64,000 bases of DNA from Chitinophaga costaii. GTDB lineage: Bacteria; Bacteroidota; Bacteroidia; Chitinophagales; Chitinophagaceae. The stretch covers positions 372,001-436,000 of the forward strand of contig NZ_FMAR01000002.1 of assembly GCF_900094705.1 (NCBI RefSeq), in the 5' to 3' direction. Positions 18,765 to 29,200 of this stretch are shown here, one piece after another. The notes beneath the pieces are model-generated. The model was not told the origin of the DNA. It worked only from the letters and a program-made list of their open reading frames with translations, and ran no database searches. Within the stretch, counting starts at the first letter, position 1. Each line of letters starts with the position of its first letter. Made by a program: the position numbers and the translations under genes.

Positions 18765-19683
18765 ATTCTTCTTCTACAAGTGGAATGAATGCATATACCT
18801 GATCGTTCAGGTATCGCCCGCCGGGATGATTGGCGGTATAATCCAGGTTAATCCAATATTCCCCTTTCATTTCGTGGTAGGTCAGCTCTTTTACCGGTGG
18901 GTGGTTAAAAAGCAGTACAATGGCCTGTTTCAGCACTTCAAAGTTTTCTTTATTACCACAATACATTTCAGGATAAGCATGTCCCTTGATAAGCACAATG
19001 CGGCAGCGTGCCCCAATGCTTTGCAAGCAACTGGCCATGAGGATGGAATGATCGTCGCAGTCGCCCCCCAGCCCATTGTGGATGGTTTCCATCGGGGTGG
19101 CAAAGTAATCGTCCCGGTAAGTATCTTTTACATATTTAAAATGACCGTTAATGTATTTAAAGAGGGAGAGGTAGCGCACTATATTGCCATATTTGCCGAA
19201 ATACGCATCGAAATTTTCCAGGGAGTGCTGCACGGAGAAATTACGTACCAGGGAATCTTTAAAATTGATCTTCTCCCGGATGCCCACCACGGTGAGGTCG
19301 CGGTAATTTAACACCCGGCGGGGGTAGTAACTGAGAATGTCGTACTGTTTTTTGTCGTTGGTACCCCAATTGCCCTGCACCATGCCCTGGTAGTCGTTTA
19401 CCACGTTGGTGAAAGAATAATTGTGGGTGAAGGAATTAAACACCAGCACCCCGCACATCAGTACAAATGCCGGGATAATGAGCGGCTTAAAAATCCATAA
19501 TAACAGGCGGGTAAATAAAAAGGCAATGAAAACAGACAGCAGGAGGTCCCAGTGGAACCCGCCGGCAGTAAGTGGGGGCAGAAAGCGGTTCAGGTAGGGT
19601 GCCAGCGGCAATATCGTGAGAAGGCTCAACAAATTGAGCAGGAACTGCTGCGCCCAGGTGTATTTACTTTGATCTAATCCCAT
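18763..19683 (-). CDS. membrane protein with transglutaminase-like domain
   Basis: Protein of 306 residues. The first 85 residues hold two to three hydrophobic segments (about 13-30, 45-64, 68-84). The rest forms a transglutaminase-like cysteine-protease fold with a complete triad: Cys209 (GLGGDCDDHS), His235 (KGHAYPEM) and Asp281 (WINLDYT). Bacterial members are often peptidases or amidases acting outside the cytoplasm; no substrate is evident. It appears to be a single gene, starting 64 bases downstream of the end of the NACHT gene on the same strand, so the two could be co-transcribed. Confidence 0.85.
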   Translation of the reverse strand: MGLDQSKYTWAQQFLLNLLSLLTILPLAPYLNRFLPPLTAGGFHWDLLLSVFIAFLFTRLLLWIFKPLIIPAFVLMCGVLVFNSFTHNYSFTNVVNDYQGMVQGNWGTNDKKQYDILSYYPRRVLNYRDLTVVGIREKINFKDSLVRNFSVQHSLENFDAYFGKYGNIVRYLSLFKYINGHFKYVKDTYRDDYFATPMETIHNGLGGDCDDHSILMASCLQSIGARCRIVLIKGHAYPEMYCGNKENFEVLKQAIVLLFNHPPVKELTYHEMKGEYWINLDYTANHPGGRYLNDQVYAFIPLVEEE

Positions 19684-19747
19684 GCTGCCTCATACAGCTA
19701 TAAAAGTATGCCAATGTTTTTTGGCGGAAACGTTAAAAAAAAACGGC

Positions 19748-22315
19748 TTAATAATTCAGGAGCTTTATGTGGTCTTGTTTAAAAGAAGTGCTTTTCCGCA
19801 CCAGTTCTATTTGCTGCTGTATTTCTTTATACTGCTTTTCCATTTGCAGTTGTTTATACAATTTGCTGAGCAACTGATAATTTAGCAGCGATAGTATTTT
19901 AAAGTCCAGTTTATGCAGGCATTCCATGGCATGTTCGGCCAGTCTTACGGCTTTGTTGTATTCTTTTTTATGAAAGAAAATAGAGGCCTGTATTACCTTT
20001 TGCAATACCTCCGTATAACGGCCAATGAAATACTGGCTTTGGTATTGCTTTAACACCAGGCCCACATGCCGGCTAAGCCGTTCGGCTTTTAAGACATCAC
20101 CCATGTTAAGGTAAGCCTCCGCCAGCCGGCAGATGACTGACAGCCGGAAAGGATCGGTTTTTTTTAAAAGCAGGTGAGGCACGTGCTGGAATAACTGTTG
20201 CCCAAATTGCTGCTGGGTTTCGTTATCACCCAGTATAAGGAATACAGTACTCAGACAGCGGTACACAATTTCCTGGCTACAGGTCATAGGCCGTTGCAGG
20301 TCTTCCCAGTAGTAAGGGAACTGGTATATTTTGGTCAAAACCGTTTCATCGGAAATGCCAAATTTCATGTATTCATATATAAATAACGCAATTTCATACG
20401 GATTAATCCAGAGATGCTCCAGTGTAATTTCCTGATTGCAAATCTTTTTGAGCTGGCTCAATTCTAATTCACACTGCTCTGCATCCAGTTGCACCAGGGA
20501 AGTTATGAACAGGATGAAACGGATGCGCAGTTTATCTTCCGGCGATTCTACCAGGGTAAGCAGGGCATTCAGCACCTTGCGTTTGCGAAACTGGAAAATA
20601 TCTTCACTGATATAATCGCTGATTGGGTGTTTTTTGAAATAGCCGGTTGGAAAAATGGCTTTCAATTCGTGATGGCCCTTGCTTTCGTGCTGATAATGCA
20701 GGGCCAGGTATTCCAGCAACAACGATTTTTCTACCGGCATTAGCGGCACCTGAAAAATGTATTGAATGCTCTGGATCTGCTGCTGGTTAATGGCAAAGCG
20801 TAGCAGCCATTTAAACACCTCTACGCGGAAAGTAGAGTGGGGGAAATGCTGCAATACCTCTATTACCAGCGCTTCCGTAATTTGTTGGTTATTGTCCTGC
20901 AGGTATTTCATGGCCGTGAAATACTCCAGTAAAAAATTGTGGGCAAACCGCACCTTTACATTAAACATAACCTCCTGGCTAAGATTTTCTTCCACCAGGA
21001 TATTATCGGCCAATAATTCTTTGTAAGCAGGGAAAAGGTCCAGGTGTTGGTTCAGCAAAAGACTTTTGTCGGTATACAATCCATGGCGGCCCATGTCTAG
21101 CAGTGACAACATTTTATCGATAATACGGATCTTGAAATTATTACTGGGACTATTGAACAGCCTTTGTTGCACAAATTTAGAAATGATCTCAAACAAGCTG
21201 AGATTTTCGTCCACAAAATTCTTTTCGGCATCGACATTCAGTTGGCAAAATATCTGTAGATAATAAGGATGGCGTAAACGTTGCAGGAACTGCTCACTGA
21301 AAGTACGTACCGTAGCGGGATCAAACTGGTAATTATATAATACTGTCTTCACTTCCTGTTCGGTAAGGGGCGGTAAGTTGATGCTGGTCTCTTCCTCCAT
21401 TTCCTGTCCGAGATACCAATAGCGCCGAAAGGCGGGATATTGTTGAGAATGTTGGAAAATGTCGGACCAGGTGCTGGAACGGATGGAAAGAATCACTTTC
21501 ACCCAGGGATAGCAATCGTTTGAGTATACAAAGTCTTCCAGTTTGGAATATAATACGCGAAGTTTATCGCCAGCCACCGAGATCTCGTCGAAACCATCGA
21601 TGATCAATAATAGGCGGCCACCTTTATCTTTAAAATGCTCGGAAAAATATTCGCGGAGGTTTTCGCCGGCCCCCAGGTTAAGTTGGTTGTCCAGCCAGGT
21701 AGAAAGAGAAAAGCCCTTAAGTAAAAGACTGCCCGCTGCATGGGCGTGGATGAACCAGCAGATGTCTTGTTTATAGCGGGCGTCGCGGCCAAACCAGAAA
21801 TGTTCCGCTACATGCACCAGCGCAATGGATTTGCCCCAACCGGAGGGGGCAATAAGGGCCGTAGCGGTGTAGTCACTTTCCAGGAAACGCTCTACATGTG
21901 CAAAACAATATTGCCGGGCTGCTGTTTGCTGGAATGGCACACCTGAGCGGTTCTTCAGCGTAAGCAGGGTGTAGTGGGATACTGCATCTGCCTTGGCTTT
22001 CAGGGTGGCCCATTTGGTACTTTCCGCTATAGGTGCCCCATGCACTTGCTGGATATGTTGATGTTGAAAATCTTCCCAGTCTTTGTAGCAACAATATTGG
22101 GAAAGGGTGTTGAGCGTATAACGGGAGAAGCTGTGTTGGGCTACGGCAAATCCGAAAACGCGCTTTAACGTGGTTTCACTGACTAATTTAGTCGTCGCAT
22201 CCAAGATCGATTGAGATAGGTGTTTACAATCTGCCGGAAGGATCACTTCCGAACCAAATTTGCGCAACACCTCCTTCTGGAGCGTTATGATAAAGTCATA
22301 GGATAGATCTATCAT
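19748..22315 (-). CDS. NACHT-type STAND ATPase with N-terminal HTH-like region
   Basis: Large signal-transduction ATPase of 855 residues. The first 90 residues (LSQSILDATTKLVSETTLKR, then SRYTLNTLSQYCCYKDWEDF) resemble an HTH-like N-terminal domain frequent in Chitinophagaceae; this resemblance is from memory. The NACHT NTPase core has Walker A at 156-163 (APSGWGKS), Walker B at 235-245 (LLLIIDGFDEI, with the extra acidic residue typical of NACHT) and a conserved Arg in ILSIRSS (about 275-281). The C-terminal half, from about 400, is all-helical with TPR-like character, as in STAND sensor regions. No nuclease or other known effector domain is visible. Bacterial NACHT proteins include anti-phage defence proteins and regulators; neither role can be proved here. 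Confidence 0.82.
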   Translation of the reverse strand: MIDLSYDFIITLQKEVLRKFGSEVILPADCKHLSQSILDATTKLVSETTLKRVFGFAVAQHSFSRYTLNTLSQYCCYKDWEDFQHQHIQQVHGAPIAESTKWATLKAKADAVSHYTLLTLKNRSGVPFQQTAARQYCFAHVERFLESDYTATALIAPSGWGKSIALVHVAEHFWFGRDARYKQDICWFIHAHAAGSLLLKGFSLSTWLDNQLNLGAGENLREYFSEHFKDKGGRLLLIIDGFDEISVAGDKLRVLYSKLEDFVYSNDCYPWVKVILSIRSSTWSDIFQHSQQYPAFRRYWYLGQEMEEETSINLPPLTEQEVKTVLYNYQFDPATVRTFSEQFLQRLRHPYYLQIFCQLNVDAEKNFVDENLSLFEIISKFVQQRLFNSPSNNFKIRIIDKMLSLLDMGRHGLYTDKSLLLNQHLDLFPAYKELLADNILVEENLSQEVMFNVKVRFAHNFLLEYFTAMKYLQDNNQQITEALVIEVLQHFPHSTFRVEVFKWLLRFAINQQQIQSIQYIFQVPLMPVEKSLLLEYLALHYQHESKGHHELKAIFPTGYFKKHPISDYISEDIFQFRKRKVLNALLTLVESPEDKLRIRFILFITSLVQLDAEQCELELSQLKKICNQEITLEHLWINPYEIALFIYEYMKFGISDETVLTKIYQFPYYWEDLQRPMTCSQEIVYRCLSTVFLILGDNETQQQFGQQLFQHVPHLLLKKTDPFRLSVICRLAEAYLNMGDVLKAERLSRHVGLVLKQYQSQYFIGRYTEVLQKVIQASIFFHKKEYNKAVRLAEHAMECLHKLDFKILSLLNYQLLSKLYKQLQMEKQYKEIQQQIELVRKSTSFKQDHIKLLNY

Positions 22316-23221
22316 AGGGTACAGTGCAAGGAGTTTTAGTGATTGAGTTAGTTACGTGTATGCTTGACAATCTGGATTTTTTATTGTTCGGAATGAATGA
22401 AATGAACAAGGGTTTTTTATAGCTAAATACACCCCAGGATATAGGCATGCACTTTAGCACCAACAATACATATGTTGATTATAATATATTTGTAACAATC
22501 TCTTTTGTAAGCTGGGTTTTCGGGAGCACTTACAGGATGTAATAAAACTACGACAAGTTTTTATTTTATAATAAATTTTTTTGAGGGCAAAAGACTAACT
22601 AAAATGCTGTATGGTCGCGGTAATAGGCTTCAAGATCCTTTATAAACCAAGTAGTAACATATCCCAACAATTAAGACAAACGTAGCAGATTATTTGCGGA
22701 AGCGGTTCGGTACGCTATTGGGCTGCACAAGATAAATTTATAACTACTTGAAAAACAGTTTGTTAATAATTTCGGTTATATGTCAACCATCTATTCCTCC
22801 CCTATATTGCTGCCCTTGATGCTGCTTGTTTTGCCATTGAATGAACAAGAATGAATAATTTAAAAACGCACTGAACAATTATGAATAAGTTACTTGCTGA
22901 ATGAATGAAAAGGGATGCAACTAAACGAATTGAGTCGTTTACTTTTGGTTTAACACGAGCATGAGAATAAGCACGCATACGTCATATTGAGTGAATAATT
23001 AGTGAATGGTTCCCTTCAAAAACAATATTCGAATTCCTTATTTTTTTAATTAAATAAAAAACTACCGGAGAAATTTTACTATCAAAATCCTCTTATTAGT
23101 ATCCTACTTAATATCCTGGAATATTTGACAGCGATCTTTCTGCGCGTCATAACCCTTGCCGCTTACTGTACGCAATCCTCCGTGCAGTCCTCAATGATGG
23201 ACTAAAAAATTATAGACCCAA
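22316..23221. other. 906-base AT-rich region between divergent genes
   Basis: No gene is supported here. It is the shared upstream region of the NACHT gene (reverse) and the giant T9SS protein (forward). Exact matches to the -7 element occur at 22485-22492 (TATATTTG) and 22940-22947 (TACTTTTG), but neither has a good -33 partner. GAATGAA-type motifs recur at about 22391-22401, 22838-22857, 22901-22910 and, as GTGAAT variants, 22990-23010. Confidence 0.5.
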
Positions 23222-26200
23222 ATGAAAACCACTATGCAGGTGAATGCTACGCTCCAGCGCAAGGTGACTGCTATTACTTTCCTGTTGTCCATGTTATGGT
23301 TAATAGGTTGTCCCTTCTCCCAAACTTATGCCCAGCAGGTGTATGCTACTTCTCAGACCAATGGTCGTTCTGGTTTGTGCTTGTTATGTTCATGGGACCC
23401 GGTAACTAACCCCGAGAATGCAGTAAACAATACCAGTCTCACCGACTATGCCACCTTTAATATGAATGGGGTGGCAGTAGGCGTTTCGGTATATGAGAAC
23501 CTGAAGTTCCCAACGACAAACCCCAATCCCGGATGCGATTCCCTGGTTATCAAGATAGGTACGTCTCAATCCCTGCTTTCAGCAAATCTTATCAGTAACA
23601 TCACCATCACCACTTACAATGGTAGTACATCCAATGATGATGCTACCACGATAACGCCCGATCTGCTTCGGCTATTGTCCGACTCTACTTCTGCAGTCGT
23701 TGTATTACGCCCCACCGCCACTTTCGACCGCGTGGAAATCCGGGAGTCTGCTTTCATTGCAGCACTGTCTTCTCTGCGTCTGTATTACGCCTATTACGCA
23801 CCTGTAAACCTCAATAATATTAGTATTGATAACGGGGCATCCACTACTGTTTGCAGTGGACAACCCGTTACCCTGTCGGCTTCTGTGCCAGCAGACGGCG
23901 CTACCATACAATGGTTTACCGACCCTAGTGGTGGTGCTCCGGTAGCAGCTACCAATAATTATACATTCACGCCAACGGCTACGACTACACTCTATGCCGG
24001 CGCAGTGTTAGGTAATTGTACCAGCACTACGCGCAAGGCCATTACCGTAAATGTAAATGCCACCCCATCCACCCCTACGGTGGCAGCCAACTCTGATACT
24101 ATTTGTAGCGGGCAAACGGCCACCTTCAGCATTAGTTCACCACAAGCCGGGGTCACCTACACCTGGTACGATGCCAATGCAGGGGGTACTGCAGTGGGCA
24201 CAGGTACTGTATTTATAACGCCCACATTGTCTGCCACCACCACTTATTATGCAGAAGCTTCATTGGCCACCGGTTGTATAAGTCCCGCCCGCACACCCGT
24301 AACGTCAAAGGTCAATGCATTACCTGCCGCCCCAGTAGTAACGCCTGCTACCCAAGCCATTGCAGGCGGCTCCACTGCTACGGTAAGTATTAGCAACCCG
24401 GTAGCCGGTGCCACCTACAACTGGTATACCTCTCCCAGCGGTGGTACGCCGGTAGGCACAGGTACTTCTTTTACTTCGCCAGCATTATACACCAATGAAA
24501 ATTATTACGCGGAGATCACCTCAGCTGCAGGCTGTGTAAATAGCAGCCGTACACTGGCCACCGTTACGGTGACAATCAATAACAATGTATCCTGTAGTTT
24601 TGCCACCACCCAACAAAGTCCGGTGTATACAGGCGGCGTCTGCGCATTGTGTTCTGTGAGCAATCCTGGCAATGCCATTGATACAGATACCACCACTGCT
24701 TCCAGTATCCATATTCCCTTATCCTTGGCAGGTTACACCGGCCAGCTGCTCACCTATCCTCAAAGTTATGCAGTGGGCGACAGTGTGCGGCTGCTCCTGA
24801 GCCTTCCCGGCGGCCTGGCCGATCTCCAGGTATTGGGAAGCGTTCGTGTGGAAACCTATAATAATGGTGTGGCTAATGGCGATGCAGTGTTCCTGAATAA
24901 TCCCCTCCTTACCCTGAACATCCTTGGTGGTGAGCGCTTTAATGCCACAGTAGCGGCCACTAAGCCTTTCAATGCTGTATTGGTTAGTATTGGCGGCTTA
25001 AGCACCGTGCTTACTACCCTTAATATATACGGGGCGTCCGTAATTGTACCAAGGCCGGTGATAACGCCTGCTTCCGAAAATATTTGCTCGGGCAGCACTG
25101 CATCATTTGCAGTAACCTCGCCCACTACAGACATTGCCTGGTTTGCCGCCCCTGTAGGCGGTACGGCCCTTGGTACCGGCACTACTTTCACCACGCCGGC
25201 ACTAACTGCCAATACTACGTATTATGTAGAATCCAGCCGTTATAATTGCGCCAACCCTGTACGCACCCCGGTAACTGTGCAGGTAAATGCAAAACCAGCT
25301 TCACCAGTACTGGCTACGGCAACCGATAGTATTTGCGAAGGCCAGACAACAACCCTGGCCGTAACGCCGGTAACAGGGGTTACCTTTAACTGGTATGCAA
25401 GCGATACTGCTAGCACACCATTGGCCACCGGCACTAATTTTACCACACCGGCATTGAGCGCTACTACTACTTATTATGTGAGCGCCACCAATGGTGGATG
25501 TACCAGCGACACCCGCACTGCTGCAAAGGTTACGGTAGCTACTGCACCTTCCGGTATCACCGTTACACCAGCCGGCGCTTCCATTCAGGCGGGCCAGGCA
25601 GTGTCATTTACTGCATCGGCCAGCTCCGGCACTGTTAATTTTAACTGGTTCACTGCTGCTACTGGCGGGGCCAGTATTGCCAGCGGCGCTACATTTACAA
25701 CGCCACTACTTTTTGCTAATACTACTTATTACGTAGAAGCCAGCAACGCAACCAGTGGTTGTGTTAGCACTTCGCGTGTAGCCGTAGCCATAGCGGTAAG
25801 CAATCCTGATGTACCAGATATTTCCTGTGGCGCTGCAGTCAGCCAAACCAATGCTACTAGCGGCCTATGTGTGGGATGTTATGTAGAAAACCCTGCGCTC
25901 TCCGTAGATAATAGCAGCACTACGGTATCTACGCTGCACGTAATACTTGGCTTGCTGGGAGGTTATGTACAACAAACACTTCAGTTTAGTGGAGTGAGCC
26001 AGGGCGACAGTGTGCATATAGGGTTGAGCTTCCCCACCGGCCTGGCCGATGTGGGCCTGCTCAGTGGTATACAAGTGCAATCTTACAATGGTGCCACTGC
26101 CAATAACGATGCAACCACCCTAAGTCCCCAGTTACTCACCTTGCGCTTGCTGAATGGCAGCCAGGCTACGGTGAACTTCCTGCCCGCTGGCCCTTACGAT

Positions 26201-29200
26201 CGTATTGTGGTGAGGTTAAACTCTGGCGCAGTGGGAGCACTGACCGCTGTAAACATAGCTTACGCACAACGTTTTGTGAGTACGCCTACTCCGCAGGAGG
26301 ATAGTGTGTATGCCTGCGGTGGCCAGCCAGTTACCCTGCATGCTACCACTCCGGCTAATGCTACCTTCCGCTGGTACAGCCAGCCCACGGGAGGTGTGCC
26401 ACTGTTCACCGGTGTCGACTTTGTAACACCAGCGGTAACGGCTAATACCGTTTATTACCTGGAAGCCGTTTCTGCTGATGGTTGTACCAGTCCGGCACGT
26501 GCCGCTGTAAGCGTGTTTACAGGCTTACCCGCCGCTGTTATTACGCCTTCCAGCGTAACTTTAAACAGTGGTGAAACCACCACCTTCTCAATAGTTGATC
26601 CCAATCCTGCTTATATTTATACCTGGTACGATGTATCGTCCGGTGGCACCGCGCTGCACACCGGCACTACCTTCACCACCCCGGCCCTCACGGCTAGCAC
26701 CAGCTACTACGTGGTGGTGAGCAATGGCAGTGGATGCACCAGCACTGCGCGCACGCAGGCAACTGTAAATATTAATATCCCGGTAGATCCGGCTCCATGT
26801 AGCTACGCCACCACCCAAACCAGCCCGGTAAATATTGGCGGTATCTGCGCGCTGTGCAGTGTTTCAGATTCACTCCTGGCGGTAGACAGTGACCGTAACA
26901 CTGCCAGCAAGATCACCGCTGCGGTGGGCCTGTTAGGCTATTATGGTCAAACTTTACATTTCGCCAACACTTATCCCGCTGGCGACAGCGTGTCCATAGA
27001 ATTGGAAATACCGGGCGGCATAGCCGATGTGCAAGTGCTGGGCGGTGTGCGGATAGAAACCTACAATGGCGCTACTGCCAATGGCGATAACCGACTGCTC
27101 ACCGATTCCCTGATTCGTATATCACTGTTATCTACAGGTAACAGGTTCCGTGTAACCGTTCCCGTTAATAAGGCGTTTAATGGTGTAAACATCAGTATAG
27201 GTGGTGCTGTTAGCGCCATCACCAGTGTGCTGGTGTATGATGCTGCAGCAGTAACCCCCAGCCCGGTAGTAACACCGGTAAGTGGTATTTGCAGCGGATC
27301 TACCGCCACACTTACCGCAACCGCACCGGCCAATGCAACGATTACATGGTATACCCAGGCAGTTGATGGTACGGCAGCGGGCACAGGTTATGCGTTTACT
27401 ACACCCGCATTGACCACCACCACTACTTATTATGTAGCCGCTGGCCGTTATGGCTGTAACTCCCCGGCACGTACCGCTGTCACTGTAAACGTGGGCAATC
27501 TTGCCGCAGCGCCTACCGTTGCCGATGTACAGATTTGCGCCGGTACCACTGCTACGCTTACCGCTTCTGCCCCAGCCAATGTAAACTTCCAATGGTTTGC
27601 CAACGCCACCGATACTACAGTAATTTTCACTGGCAATAGCTTCTCCACAGGTGTGCTGAATGCCGATACCACCTTCTATGTGGCGTCTAACAGTAACGGT
27701 TGCCTTAGTAACCGTGTACCTGTTAAGGTGAGCGTGAGCCGCGTACCCGCCTCGTTCACGGTAACGCCTTCCAGTGCCACCGTAGCTTATGGCAGTTCCG
27801 TAGCCTTCACGGCCTCCGCTGCTGATACGGCCGCTATCTTTAATTTCTATAGCCAGGCCAGTGGTGGTACACCGCTCTTCACGGGTAAAACCTTCACTAC
27901 GCCATCACTGACGGATAATACCACCTATTACGCAGAAGCCACTACCGCAGCCGGTTGTGTAACCAATTTCCGCATACCGCTTGCCGTAACCGTACTGCCA
28001 GACACTAGCAATGGCATTGTACCCTGCGATGCAGCCACTTCACAGACCAATACTGCCAACGGGATCTGCGTAGGCTGCTATATCGATAGTCCTGGCTTCT
28101 CTGTAGACAGCAGCGCTGCTACTGGTTCTACTCTGCATACCATCCTTGGACTGTTGGGCGGTTATGTGTCACAAACATTGATCTTCCCCAGCGTGAGCGA
28201 ACCAGGCGACAGTGTATATGTAGACCTAACCGTTGCTTCCGGTTTGCTGGATGTAGGCCTGCTCAGCAATCTACAGGTAGGCACTTATAATGGAACTACC
28301 TCTAATAACGACCTGCAAGCGGTGAATGGTGGTTTAATTACTCTGCGACTGCTTAGCAATACCCAGGCATCTTTCGTTTTCAAACCTTCTGCAAGCTTTG
28401 ATCGTATTGAAATAAGGCTGAATTCCGGTTTGGCACAAGCGCTGAACGCGATAACCATTCGCGATGCCTACCGCAAGGTGGCGGCACCAGTGGTGAATGG
28501 TAATGATACCACTGTTATTTGTGCAGGCCAGCAGGCCAGTCTTTCTGTGGTACCAGTAAGTACCAATACGGTGCGCTGGTATACCCAAAGACTAGGCGGT
28601 ACACCGATATTCACAGGCAATAATTATGTGACGCCCGCTTTGACCAATAATACGATCTACTGGTTAGAAGCAGTGAAAACCAGTACCGGGTGTGCGGCTG
28701 ATGTACGTGTACCCATGACCGTTATCGTATCACCGGTACCGGATATACCGCAGGTATTAACAGACACCGTTACCATCTGCAATGGCAGCACAGCTACCTT
28801 CAAGGCCAATGCCGCTACCAGTGTTGCCTATAAATGGTATGCTTCCTTAACCGGTGGTACCCCGCTGGATTCTGGCACCACCTTCACCACTCCGGCGCTT
28901 ACTGCTTCCAAAGTTTACTACCTCGAAGCAAGTAGCGCAGGCGGTTGCGCTAACGTGTCCCGTAAGGCCGTATTGGCCAATGTGGTGGCTACCCCACCTG
29001 TACCGGTTGTTACACCAGACGCCGATACCCTGTGCGCACACAGCAATACCACGCTGCTCGCTACTTCCAATACACCAGGTGTTATTTTTAACTGGTACAG
29101 CAGCGCCACTGGTGGCAGCCCCATCTCTACAGGCCCTAACTTCACCACACCTTTGCTCGATACCACCACCACCTATTATGTGGAAACGGTAGCAGGCACC

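Noticed and set aside
19748..23221. NACHT gene plus neighbours as a complete defence island
   Set aside because: The neighbours are a transglutaminase-like protein and a T9SS adhesin, with no nuclease, methylase, toxin or mobile-element genes; an island is not supported.
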